Source: Lysobacteraceae bacterium (lineage in GTDB: Bacteria > Pseudomonadota > Gammaproteobacteria > Xanthomonadales > Xanthomonadaceae). Taken from it: a DNA stretch of 35,356 nt. The stretch covers positions 1 to 35,356 of the forward strand of contig DNXT01000114.1 of NCBI GenBank assembly GCA_003505795.1, written 5' to 3'. A model generated the notes under the pieces. It had not been told where the DNA came from, made no database searches, and worked only from the letters and a program-made list of their open reading frames with translations. Positions 23,018-33,968 of this stretch are shown here, in pieces. Each line of letters begins with the position of its first letter. The stretch's first letter is position 1. Made by a program: the position numbers and the translations under genes.

Positions 23018-23443
23018 TTACTGCCCCTTCTCTTTGGTCGCGACGAAGCCGATGTCCAGCATGCCCTGACCCTGCGCGATCTTGGTGATCTCGTTGATCG
23101 TGCTCATCTTGGTGGTCTTGTCGCCACGCAGGTTGAGCGGCGGCTGGGGGGTCTGCTGGGCCGCGGTGGACAGGCGCGATTCCAGGGTTTCCCGGGAAAC
23201 CGGCTCGTCGTTCCAGAACAGGTCGCCGTTCTCCTTCACCGCCAGGGTGATCGGGGCCGACCGCTTGCCCTCGTCTTCCGGCTTCTGGATCAGGTTGGCC
23301 TCGGGCAGCTCCACCTTGACCTTGTGGGACATCAGCGGGGCCGTGATGATGAAGATGATCAGCAGCACCAGCATCACGTCCACGAGGGGCGTGACGTTGA
23401 TGTCGGCCATCGGGCCGCCGCTGTTTCCACTACTGAAGGCCAT
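23018..23443 (-). CDS. exbD1: ExbD biopolymer transport protein, first copy
   Basis: 141 residues. Same layout as exbD2: short cytoplasmic start, then DINVTPLVDVMLVLLIIFI with the key Asp, then a periplasmic domain LPEANLIQKPEDEGKRSAPI. Works with ExbB and TonB to energise outer-membrane transporters. GGAG lies 6 nt before the ATG. 53 bp follow exbB, 3 bp precede exbD2. Shares a 69-bp near-identical tract with exbD2 (23348-23416 versus 22919-22987). Confidence 0.93.
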   Translation of the reverse strand: MAFSSGNSGGPMADINVTPLVDVMLVLLIIFIITAPLMSHKVKVELPEANLIQKPEDEGKRSAPITLAVKENGDLFWNDEPVSRETLESRLSTAAQQTPQPPLNLRGDKTTKMSTINEITKIAQGQGMLDIGFVATKEKGQ

Positions 23444-23496
23444 AACAGGCTCCGTCTAAATCGTTGCGATGACTTGCTTGTGCCGAAAGGCGCGTC

Positions 23497-24258
23497 TTAC
23501 TTGACGCGCGAGCCGGTGGCGAAGAAGTCGTGCAGGTCGTGGGCGAAGGTGTCGAACTTGGCGATGACCGAGCTGTTGACCTTGCTGAAGAAGTTGAAGG
23601 CGAACACGGCCGGGATCGCGACGAACAGACCGATCGCGGTCATGATCAGCGCTTCGCCCACCGGGCCGGCGACGGCGTCGATCGAGGCCGAACCGGTCGC
23701 ACCGATCTTGATCAGCGCACCGTAGATGCCCCACACGGTACCCAGCAGGCCGACGAACGGCGCGGTCGCACCGACGGTCGCCAGCAGGGTCATGCCCGAC
23801 TGCAGCTTGGTGCTCTCGCGGGTGACGGCCTGGCGCAGGGCGCGGTCGACGAACTCGGAGCGGCTCAGGTTCTCGCCCAGGCCGGTGTTGCTGCCTTCGG
23901 CACGCTGGTGGTGGGCGGCGGCCTGGGCGGCGTCCAGGGCGATCTTGGAGAACGGCTCGGAAGCGGACTGCTCTTCCATGGCGCGGATGGCGTCCTGCGC
24001 GTTGGAGGCTTCCCAGAACGCGGTGGTGACGCGATCAGCCGCACTCTTCAGACGCGCGGCGCGGAAGATGTTGATCACGGTCCAGTACCACGATGCGGCC
24101 GACATCGCCACGAGGGTGATCAGAACGACCCAGGAAACCGCGAAGTCGCCCGGATTGGAGGTCATTTCGCCGATGAGGTGCTCGAAGCCCATCTGCGAGA
24201 GAGCGGCCGACGGGTTGGAGCCCCCGGCAGCAGCGGCGATGAAGAGATCCTGCAGCAT
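23497..24258 (-). CDS. exbB: ExbB, MotA/TolQ/ExbB proton channel protein
   Basis: 253 residues. Three hydrophobic segments: SWVVLITLVAMSAASWYW near 42-60, and the paired helices LLATVGATAPFVGLLGTVWG and EALIMTAIGLFVAIPAVFAF. The GLLGTVWGI and MTAIGL patterns are diagnostic of ExbB. It forms the proton channel with ExbD. The start ATG follows tonB by about 86 bp. The N-terminal 40 residues are Gly/Ala-rich and variable in this family. Operon order tonB-exbB-exbD1-exbD2 is on the minus strand. Confidence 0.95.
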   Translation of the reverse strand: MLQDLFIAAAAGGSNPSAALSQMGFEHLIGEMTSNPGDFAVSWVVLITLVAMSAASWYWTVINIFRAARLKSAADRVTTAFWEASNAQDAIRAMEEQSASEPFSKIALDAAQAAAHHQRAEGSNTGLGENLSRSEFVDRALRQAVTRESTKLQSGMTLLATVGATAPFVGLLGTVWGIYGALIKIGATGSASIDAVAGPVGEALIMTAIGLFVAIPAVFAFNFFSKVNSSVIAKFDTFAHDLHDFFATGSRVK

Positions 24259-24344
24259 GACGCTTACCTTTGTTGTGTGTGGTGATGAAGGGTGGTGCTA
24301 AAGAACGACAGGGATCCAGGGGCCGGCCCGGCCGGCCCGTACGA

Positions 24345-25016
24345 TCAGTTGAGTGCGAAGTTGACCGGGACGCGGACGCGGCCGGCGGCCTTCTGACCGT
24401 TGACGACGGAAGGATTGAACTTCCACTTGCGCGCAGCTTCCATCGCGGCACGATCGAGATCGCGGTTGCGACTGGACTTTTCGACCGACACGTTGGTCAC
24501 GTTGCCGCTGGCATCGACGTCGACGATCAGGATCACCTCGCCCTGGACGCCGGCACGGAACGCGGCCGGCGGGTACTTGGGCGGGTTCATGTTCTTCGAC
24601 GAGATGTCCACGCTGGCGCCGATGTCGCTCGGCGGCTGCGGCGGGGCAGGCGGCGAGGGCGGCGTCACGATGTCGCTCGGGCGCGGTTCCGGCACGTCGA
24701 CCACCGGGGCTTCCGGCGGCGGCGGCACCGGCGACGGCTTCGGCGGCGCGAGGTTCTTGACCGGCGGCGGCGGCTTGTCCTGCGGCGGCGGCGGCGGCGG
24801 GGGGGGTGGCGGCGGCGGCGGTGCATCCACCAGCGTCACCATGACGTTGCGCTCCTTCTCGGCCGGGGCCTTCGGCGCAACGGCGGGGATCAGGAGCAGC
24901 ATCAGGGCGGCCAGATGCAAAGCGATTACAAAGGCAATACCGACGATGCGGGGCCAGCTCAAACCCTGGTCTCGTTCGTCCTGGTCGTACCTGTGGACAA
25001 CAAATTGTTCCGTCAT
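24345..25016 (-). CDS. tonB: TonB energy-transducing protein
   Basis: 223 residues. Single N-terminal transmembrane helix at about 22-46 (RIVGIAFVIALHLAALML), then a rigid proline-rich spacer (a run of about 13 consecutive Pro near 66-78 and many PP-x repeats to about 130), then the TonB_C domain from about 140 (PKYPPAAFRAGVQGEVIL, then AARKWKFNPSVVNG). The helix lacks a strong SxxxH motif but has HL-A-A. It spans the periplasm and passes energy to TonB-dependent receptors. A run of eight G lies in the polyproline codons. First gene of the exb operon. Upstream 25017-25167 has a TATAAG near 25105 but no convincing -35. Confidence 0.93.
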   Translation of the reverse strand: MTEQFVVHRYDQDERDQGLSWPRIVGIAFVIALHLAALMLLLIPAVAPKAPAEKERNVMVTLVDAPPPPPPPPPPPPPQDKPPPPVKNLAPPKPSPVPPPPEAPVVDVPEPRPSDIVTPPSPPAPPQPPSDIGASVDISSKNMNPPKYPPAAFRAGVQGEVILIVDVDASGNVTNVSVEKSSRNRDLDRAAMEAARKWKFNPSVVNGQKAAGRVRVPVNFALN

Positions 25017-25167
25017 GCGCCAATGGCTCTTTCTGTGGGGGCCTGGATCACCCTCTGGGCGACCCCCGATTCGGGCGGCTTTGACACCGCAGGAACCTCC
25101 AAGCTTATACCAATCCCGAGGCCTGTAACCAGTTATGCACAGGCCGCCGGGCGTTATTTTTTGCGGC

Positions 25168-26364
25168 TTACTTCAGGTTGATGATCTTCTTCGCGTCTTC
25201 CGGCTTCTTCACGCCCTTGGCCAGTGCCTGCTGGGCGGCCTGCTTAGCTTCCGGGATGCGTCCTTCCGAATGCAGCACCTTGGCCAGGTTCAGGTAGGTT
25301 TCGCCGTCCTTGGAAAGCGGTGCGGCCTTCTGCCAGTTCTCGATCGCCTGCGGAACCTGGTCGCTGTAGTAGTACGACTGGGCGAGGGCGAGATAGGTCT
25401 GGTAGTCCGGCTTGAGGATGCCCTTCTGGATGCCCTCGTTGATCACCGCGATGACGTCCTTTTCCTTGTTGTCGGTGTTGGCGTAGATCGAGTACAGCTG
25501 CTTGTACTCCTTCTCCTCGGTCAACTGGCCGCTGGCGCGCAGCTTGTCCATGGTCGCGGCGGCCTTGTCCATCTGGTCGGCCTGCATGTACATGCTCGCC
25601 AGGTTGAGCTGGGCCTTCTTGTCGTTCGGGTTCTTGGCGGCGAGCGCCTCGGCGGCCTTGACCGCCTCGCCGGTCTGGCCGGCTTCGGCGTAGGCCGCCA
25701 TCAGCAGCTGGTTCCAGCTGTCCTTCGGCTCCGGCGAGGCGGCGATCGCCTGCTGGATCACCGGGATGGCTTCGGCGTACTTCTCGGTCTGGTACAGCGC
25801 CTGGCCCTTCATGATCAGGTCTTCCGGACGCTGCGACTTGGTCTCGGCCAGGTACTTGTCCAGCGTGGCCAGGCCTTCCGGATACTGCTCGTCCTGCAAC
25901 TGCAGCTGCGCGAGCATCAGCATCGACTGGTAGTGGCCGTTGTTGTCCAGGCCGTTGAACTGGATCGCCTGCTGCAGGTACTGCTTGGCGGCGGCGTTGT
26001 CGTCCATGTTGTAGGCGGCCTGCGAGGCGAGCTGGGCGGCCAGCGCCTTGTCGGCTTCGTTGGCCGCCTCGTTGGCCAGGATCTCGTCGGCCTGGCTGCG
26101 CACCGCCGGAAAATCCTCGCCCTTGTTGTAGACGTCGACGAGCTTCTGCAGCTTGCTGCCCAGCTTCGAGGAGGTCTTGACCTTCGGCGCCTCGCGGGTG
26201 GCGTTCGGATACAGCACTTCGCTCTTGGCATCGCCCTTGGACTTGCGGCCCTGGCGCTCGGAGGAACGATCCGACTGCGCGACCGCATCCGCAACGACGG
26301 CCCCGCCCAGCGACGCAGCGATGAACAGGGACAACAGCGCCTTCTTGCGATTGAGCAGTTTCAT
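25168..26364 (-). CDS. Secreted tetratricopeptide-repeat protein
   Basis: 398 residues. Signal peptide: KLLNRKKALLSLFIAASLGGAV then ADAVAQ cleavage site, so it is exported to the periplasm or outer membrane. The rest is a string of TPR units (for example AVKAAEALAAKNPNDKKAQL, ENWQKAAPLSKDGETYLNLA, AKQAAQQALAKGVKKPEDAK). TPR proteins are scaffolds; no enzyme motif is present. GAGG sits 5 nt before the ATG at 26364; a GTG two codons earlier is less likely. Between tonB and the M48 protease on the same strand, as in Xanthomonas where a TPR gene lies before tonB. Confidence 0.85.
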   Translation of the reverse strand: MKLLNRKKALLSLFIAASLGGAVVADAVAQSDRSSERQGRKSKGDAKSEVLYPNATREAPKVKTSSKLGSKLQKLVDVYNKGEDFPAVRSQADEILANEAANEADKALAAQLASQAAYNMDDNAAAKQYLQQAIQFNGLDNNGHYQSMLMLAQLQLQDEQYPEGLATLDKYLAETKSQRPEDLIMKGQALYQTEKYAEAIPVIQQAIAASPEPKDSWNQLLMAAYAEAGQTGEAVKAAEALAAKNPNDKKAQLNLASMYMQADQMDKAAATMDKLRASGQLTEEKEYKQLYSIYANTDNKEKDVIAVINEGIQKGILKPDYQTYLALAQSYYYSDQVPQAIENWQKAAPLSKDGETYLNLAKVLHSEGRIPEAKQAAQQALAKGVKKPEDAKKIINLK

Positions 26365-26498
26365 GATCACCTCGGTCGGACCGCACGCGGCGGTGCAAGA
26401 GAAAAACGAATGCTGTACGAAAAATCAGCCGGCAAACTTAGCAGAAACTTCCACCCCGCGAAAACGGTTTCCGTGTTGGGCTGCCGCAATTTCATGCC

Positions 26499-27305
26499 TC
26501 AGCCGCAACGCGGAATACGTCCGGCCTGGCGCGCCTGCTGGTAGACGCCGGCCAGCGCCGGCGCGTCGCGCTGCAGCTCGCGGATGCGGTTGGCCGGATC
26601 GGGGTGGGTCGACAGCCATTGCGGGGAGCGGTTGCCGCCGGCGGCCATCATGTTCTGCCACAGGTTCACGGCCTGCGAAGGGTCGAACCCGGCCTCGGCC
26701 ATCAGCCGCTGGCCGACCACGTCGGCCTCGCTTTCCTGGGTGCGCGAGCCCGGCAGCAGGAACATGGTCTGCGCGGTCATGCCGCCGAACTGGTTGACCG
26801 CGCTGGCCGCGCCGTCGCCGTAGGCGGCGCCGGCCAGCGCGCCGAGGATGCCCAGGCCGGTCTGTGCGCCGAGCTGGCGGGTGATGCGCTCCTCGTGGTG
26901 GCGCGAAATGACGTGGCCGATCTCGTGGCCGATGACGGCTGCCAGCTGGTCCTGGTTCTTGGCGACGGTGAAGATGCCGGAGTTGACCCCGACCTTGCCG
27001 CCCGGCAGCGCGAACGCGTTGGGCTCGGCGTCGACGAACAGCGCGGTTTCCCAGCGCGTCTGCCGCCACTGCGCCGGCAGCTGCGCGACCAGCGCGCCGA
27101 CCACGCACTGTACGTAGGCGTTCTGCCGTGCGTCGGTGCTGGTCTTCTGCTTGGCCTTGGTCTCGGCGAAGGCCTGGGCGCCGAGCTGGTCGAGTTGTTG
27201 TTGGGAAACGCCGCCGACCACCTGGCGCCGTCCGGTCGGCGACGTGGTGGTGGCGCAACCGGCGACCGCCACGGCCACCAGCACCCCCAGCAGAATGGAT
27301 TTCAT
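26499..27305 (-). CDS. M48-family metalloprotease, lipoprotein
   Basis: 268 residues, LoiP/YcaL/BepA-type. Lipoprotein signal KSILLGVLVAVAVAGC with Cys17 in the lipobox AVAGC. Zinc site HEIGH at 127-131, third ligand in the downstream ESEAD motif (QESEADVVGQRLM), and the substrate-side WLSTHPDPANRI near the end. Predicted to act on outer-membrane proteins in the periplasm. A longer frame starts at 27332, but the ATG at 27305 gives a clean lipoprotein signal. It lies between the CPBP gene and the TPR gene on the same strand. Confidence 0.92.
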   Translation of the reverse strand: MKSILLGVLVAVAVAGCATTTSPTGRRQVVGGVSQQQLDQLGAQAFAETKAKQKTSTDARQNAYVQCVVGALVAQLPAQWRQTRWETALFVDAEPNAFALPGGKVGVNSGIFTVAKNQDQLAAVIGHEIGHVISRHHEERITRQLGAQTGLGILGALAGAAYGDGAASAVNQFGGMTAQTMFLLPGSRTQESEADVVGQRLMAEAGFDPSQAVNLWQNMMAAGGNRSPQWLSTHPDPANRIRELQRDAPALAGVYQQARQAGRIPRCG

Positions 27306-27366
27306 GCGTGCCCCCTGTGGAACCGCCTTCATTGTGGTCAGGCGCGTCTTAACTTTTCGTCAAGCG

Positions 27367-28227
27367 TCACGGGATGCCGAAGAAGTACAGCGCCGCCAGC
27401 GCGATCGCGTTGTTCAACGCGTGCGCGGCGACCGCCGCCCACAGCGTCCCGGTGCGCCAGTACAGCCAGGCGAACGCGGCCCCCATCGCGGCGTACACCA
27501 GCCACAGTTGCAGGATCGCCAGCGGACCGTTGCCGCTGATGCCGGGGACTTCGTGCAGCAGCGCGAACGCCAGACTGCTCAGCGCCATGCCCAGCCATGG
27601 CCTGCCGGCGGCGAGCAGCCGTCCGAACAGCACGCGGCGGAACAGCAGCTCTTCGTAGGCCGGTGCGATCACCACCGCGAACGCGATCAGGAACCACGGC
27701 CAGCGGGAGACCGCCTCTTCCATCAACGCCAGGTTGCTGGGCACCGGCTTGATCCCGGCCTGCTCGGCCAGGAAGCTGACCGCGCTGCTGAACGCGAACA
27801 CGGCGCACGCCACCAGCAGCACCCGGCCCCAGGTCGACGGCCGCAGCGCGGCGGCATGCGAGCGCCGCCGTTCCTCGGCGCCGGCGCGGCGGCGCCAGAA
27901 ATACAGCAGCAGCGCGGCCGATCCGGTGCTGACCAGGGCCACGACCATCTGCGCCAGGGCGCCGGGCTGGCCCATCAGCGCGGCCACCTGGTCGGCGCTC
28001 AGTTCGCTGCCGGCGCGACGCGCCTGCATCGCCAGGGCGACGCCGCGGGCCATGCCCCAGACCAGCATCGCGCCGGTGCTCACGAGCAGCAGCACGCCGA
28101 CGCCGATCAGCAGGTCGATGAAGAAACCGAGCAGCGGACGCGGCGCACGCGGCACGGCGGCGGTGTCGGGAATTGCGGCGGCGGCAGCGGCTGGAAGCGT
28201 GGACGAGGGCGGCTGCGGTGCGGTCAT
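27367..28227 (-). CDS. CPBP-family (type II CAAX prenyl endopeptidase-like) membrane protein
   Basis: About 286 residues with an Ala/Pro-rich N-terminal tail and seven to eight hydrophobic segments. Core motifs of the ABI/CPBP family are present: EELLFR (motif 1, EExxxR, in APAYEELLFRRVLFG), FALLHEVPG (motif 2, FxxxH) and HALNNAIALA (motif 3, HxxxN). Family members are membrane metalloproteases or bacteriocin-self-immunity proteins. GGGAA lies just before the ATG at 28227; the frame extends to 28263. Located between gyrB and the M48 gene, as in Xanthomonas. Confidence 0.88.
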   Translation of the reverse strand: MTAPQPPSSTLPAAAAAAIPDTAAVPRAPRPLLGFFIDLLIGVGVLLLVSTGAMLVWGMARGVALAMQARRAGSELSADQVAALMGQPGALAQMVVALVSTGSAALLLYFWRRRAGAEERRRSHAAALRPSTWGRVLLVACAVFAFSSAVSFLAEQAGIKPVPSNLALMEEAVSRWPWFLIAFAVVIAPAYEELLFRRVLFGRLLAAGRPWLGMALSSLAFALLHEVPGISGNGPLAILQLWLVYAAMGAAFAWLYWRTGTLWAAVAAHALNNAIALAALYFFGIP

Positions 28228-28299
28228 CGCGTTCCCGGAAGGCGGAGGGACGGGCCGCCGCATCGTTCCCGACGATGCGGCGGCGATGACGCGATTGTG

Positions 28300-30741
<2,442 letters not shown>

Positions 30742-30822
30742 GCGCTTGCCGTAGGCTCCGCTGCGCGGGGCGACGACGATATTCCTTCGCGTCGCGCCGA
30801 GAGATAGGGGGATAGCCGACAA

Positions 30823-30831
30823 ATTATACCA
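30823..30831 (-). promoter_or_regulatory. Extended -10 promoter for gyrB
   Basis: Minus strand reads TGGTATAAT, a perfect extended -10 (TGnTATAAT). No good -35 is visible, consistent with an extended -10 promoter. It leaves a leader of about 75 nt to the ATG at 30741. Confidence 0.6.
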
Positions 30832-30859
30832 GTCGGCCGAGGTCGGGCCGACGCGGCCG

Positions 30860-31957
30860 TCAGTTCAGGCGCGTGACCGCGGCATGTTCCACGTGGAACC
30901 GGGCGCTGGGCACCTGCGGGGTATCCAGCGCCGCCGGCGTCTCGGTCGCGGTGATCAGCACCTGCGCCGGAGTCGCCAGCAGCCGCTGCAGCACCCGCGC
31001 CTGGTGGCTGCGGTCCAGCTCCGAGGCCAGGTCGTCCAGCGCCACCACCGGCCACTCGCCGCGTTGCTGGGCGAAGTCTTCCGATTGGCCGAGCAGGCAG
31101 GCGAGGGCGGTCAGCTTGGCCTGCCCGCGCGACAGCGCTTCGCGTCCGGGGATCGCGCCGAACACCGGCGTCCAGTCGGCGCGGTGCGGTCCGAGCGAGG
31201 TGTAGCCGTACTGGCGGTCGCGATCACGGGCCAGCAGCAGCGCGTCGGCCAGCGGCAGCTCGTGGCGCTTCCAGCCGGCGGAGAAGGCCAGCCCGCCGAT
31301 CTCCAGCGACGGGGAAAGCTCCGCGGCCACGGCCACGGCGCGCTCCTGCAGGCGCTCCATGTAGCGGATCCGTCGCGAGGTCAGCGCTTCGCCGGCGTCG
31401 GCGAGCTCGTGATCCCAGGCGTCGAGCGCCTGCAGCGACGCGCCCTGCTTCAGCAGGGCGTTGCGCTGCTTCAGGGCGCGCGCATAGCGTCGCCACAGTG
31501 GCAGGAAGTCAGGTTCCACGTGGAACAGGCCCCAATCCATGAAGCGGCGGCGCGACTCGCCGCCCCCGCTGATCAGGGCATGGCTGCCCGGCTCGAACGT
31601 CACCACCGCCAGCGCTGCGCACAGCGTCCCCAGCTGGCCGACATCCTCGCCGTCCAGGCGCCCGCGCCATTCCTGGCCGCTGTGGCGCATTCCGGCGCGC
31701 CGGCTGCGGCCGCCAGGCTCGGCGCCGTGCTCGCGCCACTCCACGAAGATCTCCAGTTCCGATGCGCCCTGCCGGACCAGGCCATCGCGTACCCGGCCGC
31801 GGAAGCTGCGGCCATAGGCCATCAGGTGCAGGGCCTCCAGCAGGCTGGTCTTGCCGGCGCCATTGTCGCCGGTGATCAGGTTCAACCCGGCTGCAGGGTA
31901 CAGCTCGGCCATCTCGAAGCGGCGCAAGCGGTGGACGGCGAGACGAAGGATCTGCAT
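30860..31957 (-). CDS. recF: DNA replication and repair protein RecF
   Basis: 365 residues, SMC-like ATPase that loads RecA at gaps with RecOR. Walker A GDNGAGKTS at about 30-38, LHLMAYGRSFRG, ISGGGESRRRFMDWGLFHVE, signature SRGQAKLTALACLL near 305 and Walker B VVALDDLASELD. The frame extends to 32176, but homology starts at MQILRLAVHRLRRF, ATG 31957. It contains two parS-like sites in its FHVE codons (30885-30900 and 31512-31527). The gap to dnaN is 910 bp, unusually long for a replication operon. Confidence 0.97.
   Translation of the reverse strand: MQILRLAVHRLRRFEMAELYPAAGLNLITGDNGAGKTSLLEALHLMAYGRSFRGRVRDGLVRQGASELEIFVEWREHGAEPGGRSRRAGMRHSGQEWRGRLDGEDVGQLGTLCAALAVVTFEPGSHALISGGGESRRRFMDWGLFHVEPDFLPLWRRYARALKQRNALLKQGASLQALDAWDHELADAGEALTSRRIRYMERLQERAVAVAAELSPSLEIGGLAFSAGWKRHELPLADALLLARDRDRQYGYTSLGPHRADWTPVFGAIPGREALSRGQAKLTALACLLGQSEDFAQQRGEWPVVALDDLASELDRSHQARVLQRLLATPAQVLITATETPAALDTPQVPSARFHVEHAAVTRLN
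30885..30900 (+). other. parS-like ParB binding site (within recF)
   Basis: TGTTCCACGTGGAACC, versus general parS TGTTTCACGTGAAACA: the central CCACGTGG is a perfect palindrome and three outer bases differ. The same 16-mer on the opposite strand is found at 31512-31527. Pseudomonas parS sites near oriC have the same CCACGTGG core. Confidence 0.8.
31512..31527 (-). other. parS-like ParB binding site (within recF)
   Basis: Minus strand reads TGTTCCACGTGGAACC, identical to the site at 30885-30900 but in the opposite orientation. It covers the codons for LFHVEP in RecF. Confidence 0.8.
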
Positions 31958-32632
31958 CGGCTGAACGGGTTCCGTGGCGTCGCGGACAATCGGGCGCTCC
32001 ACGAACAGACGATCAGGATAAGCCATCGGCGCGATGCGGCGGGTCGAATTGCTTTCCGGTGGTCGTGATCGATGGGACGCAGCCTTTCGGCCAACGCCGC
32101 GGGAGGGCCTCCCCGAACGGTGGCCGGACACGGGACAACCTGTGGATAAAACCATGATCCGAAGCCGCAGCGGCACTTGTCCACAGCTTCCCAGGCGTCA
32201 TCCAACCCGCAAAACACAGGGTTTCGAGGCCACAATATCCATAAGAAACAATGATATGAGCCATTTTCCAACAAGATCCACGGCTACCAGCACCACAAAG
32301 CTCTTAAGTATTTATCCATTTATGAAGCTTTGAGGGCCTGTTGAAAACTTTTTGCGCGGCGCAGCACGGGGCGTGCGGGAGGACATTCCCGGTAGTACCT
32401 TGGCACCCGGATTCTCGTTCTCCCATCGGGAAAAGATGCCCCCGAAGAGGCGGACGAGGGTACCGGGCGAAGCCGCGTCGCAAGAAGCTCGCCGACGGCA
32501 TCGATGAACGCGTCCTCATGCGCCGGCCAAGGAGATCCCCCGCAGATCCAGCGCATTCCCCTGCCGGGTGCTCGGCAACGCGTTCGGCATCACCGTATCG
32601 GACGGCCCTGTTGCCGCGCGGCTTCGCCCATG

Positions 32633-32666
32633 CCCCTCACCCCAACCTTTCTCCCGTGGGGAGGGG
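32633..32666. repeat. CCCCTC...GAGGGG intergenic dyad
   Basis: CCCCTCACCCC at the left and GTGGGGAGGGG at the right form an imperfect inverted repeat. Such C-rich/G-rich dyads are a common dispersed intergenic element in Xanthomonadaceae genomes, from memory. Not a coding feature. Confidence 0.5.
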
Positions 32667-32818
32667 GCTTATCGGAGAGCGGCGTGGGGGAAGGCGTCTG
32701 CTCTCCGGACATCTCGCGCGGGCGAACTCTTCGCCAGTTCAGGCGAGTGTGGCGCAAGGCGCATCGCAGGTAGGCCATCGATACGAGATCCGGTGTCTCG
32801 GTACCCCGTAACGACAAA

Positions 32819-32837
32819 CGCCCGGCAATGCCGGGCG
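32819..32837 (-). terminator. Hairpin after dnaN, probable terminator
   Basis: Stem CGCCCGGC / GCCGGGCG with a 3-nt loop; on the minus strand it is followed by GTTTGT, a weak T-run. It lies 31 bp past the dnaN stop. Confidence 0.65.
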
Positions 32838-32844
32838 CTGGCCG

Positions 32845-32860
32845 TGTTTCACGTGGAACA
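32845..32860 (+). other. parS site between dnaN and its terminator
   Basis: TGTTTCACGTGGAACA matches the general parS consensus TGTTTCACGTGAAACA in 15 of 16 positions. Lies 7 bp past the dnaN stop. Confidence 0.88.
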
Positions 32861-32867
32861 ACGCCGG

Positions 32868-33968
32868 TCAGAGGCGCAGCGGCATCACCACGTGGCGCGA
32901 CTTCTCGCTGCTCGCCTCGCGCACCAGCGCGGACGAGTTCGCATCGCGCAGCTGGATCACCACGTGCTCGTCGCGCAACGCCGACAGCGCGTCCAGTAGG
33001 TAGTTCACGTTGAAGCCGATCGCGAGGTCGCTGACCTTGGTGTCGGCCTCGACTTCTTCCTGCGCCTCTTCCTGCTCGGGGTTGTGCGCGCTGATCTTCA
33101 GCTGGCCCGGCGAGACTTCCACCCGCACGCCGCGGTACTTCTCGTTGGACAGGATCGCCGCACGCTGCAGCGAGGCGCGCAACGCCTCGCGATCGACCTT
33201 GACCTCGCGATCGGCGCCGATCGGCACCACCGCCTCGTAGTCCGGGAAGCGGCCGTCGATCAGCTTGGAGGTGAAGGTGACATCGTCGCGCTTGACCCGC
33301 ACGTGGCTGCGTCCGACTTCCAGTTCCAGCTCGCGGTCGCCGCCCTCGAGCAAGCGCTGCAGCTCGGTCACGCCCTTGCGCGGCACGATGATCTGGCGCT
33401 TGGAGCCGGCGCTGTTCTCCAGCTCGGTCTCGCACAGGGCCAGGCGATGGCCATCGGTGGCGACGCAGCGCAGGGTGCTGTCGCGCAGGTCGAACAGCAG
33501 GCCGTTGAGGTAGTAGCGCACGTCCTGCTGGGCCATCGCGAACGCGGTGCGCTCGATCAGTTCCTTCAGCGCGGCCTCCGGCACGGCCACGCGCTCGGTG
33601 GCTTCCACCTCGTCGACCGACGGGAAGTCGTTGGCCGGCAGCGTGGCCAGGGTGAAGCGGCTGCGTCCCGCCTGCACGGTGACCTTGTCGCCGGACTGCG
33701 AAACGGTGACGCGGCTGCCGTCGGGGAGGGCCCGCACGATGTCGAACAGCTTCCGCGCCGGGATGGTGACCTCGCCGTCCTGGCTGTCCTCGACCGTGGT
33801 GCGCGAAATCATCTCGACCTCGAGATCGGTACCGGTCAGCGACAGCTGACCGTTCTGCACCTGGACCAGGAAATTAGCCAGAACCGGCAGAGTCTGACGG
33901 CGTTCGACCACGTTGACGACCTGAGCCAACGGCTTGAGAAAGGCTTCGCGCTGCAGTGTGAAACGCAT
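32868..33968 (-). CDS. dnaN: DNA polymerase III beta subunit (sliding clamp)
   Basis: 366 residues, matching the E. coli clamp length. Seen: MRFTLQREAFLKPLAQVVNV start, LPVLANFLVQ, RKLFDIVRALPD, LPANDFPSV, FAMAQQDVRYYLNG, IVPRKGVTEL and C-terminal SRHVVMPLRL. Forms the processivity ring for Pol III and binds partners through its hydrophobic pocket. Start ATG has GGAA 4-7 nt upstream. A parS site and terminator follow. The gap to dnaA (322 bp) is the probable origin. Confidence 0.97.
   Translation of the reverse strand: MRFTLQREAFLKPLAQVVNVVERRQTLPVLANFLVQVQNGQLSLTGTDLEVEMISRTTVEDSQDGEVTIPARKLFDIVRALPDGSRVTVSQSGDKVTVQAGRSRFTLATLPANDFPSVDEVEATERVAVPEAALKELIERTAFAMAQQDVRYYLNGLLFDLRDSTLRCVATDGHRLALCETELENSAGSKRQIIVPRKGVTELQRLLEGGDRELELEVGRSHVRVKRDDVTFTSKLIDGRFPDYEAVVPIGADREVKVDREALRASLQRAAILSNEKYRGVRVEVSPGQLKISAHNPEQEEAQEEVEADTKVSDLAIGFNVNYLLDALSALRDEHVVIQLRDANSSALVREASSEKSRHVVMPLRL

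Larger units (their letters stand above)
31958..32867. other. recF-dnaN gap with DnaA boxes and an AT-rich patch
   Basis: No gene in 910 bp. Seen: perfect DnaA box TGTGGATAA (32141-32149), one-mismatch box TTGTCCACA (32177-32185), weaker TTATCCATT (32312-32320), and an AT-rich run at about 32226-32335 that stands out in this genome. 32340-32630 shows nothing recognisable. Then comes a GC-rich dyad (32633-32666) and the dnaN terminator. This may be a second origin segment or a DnaA-titrating region. Confidence 0.6.

Noticed and set aside
25135..26544. A 469-codon plus-strand open frame
   Set aside because: Antisense shadow of the TPR gene; Leu/Val/Arg-rich composition only.
32880..32970. Two further CACGTG palindromes in dnaN
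   Set aside because: Flanks do not fit parS (no GTT...AAC); the hexamer alone is not informative.
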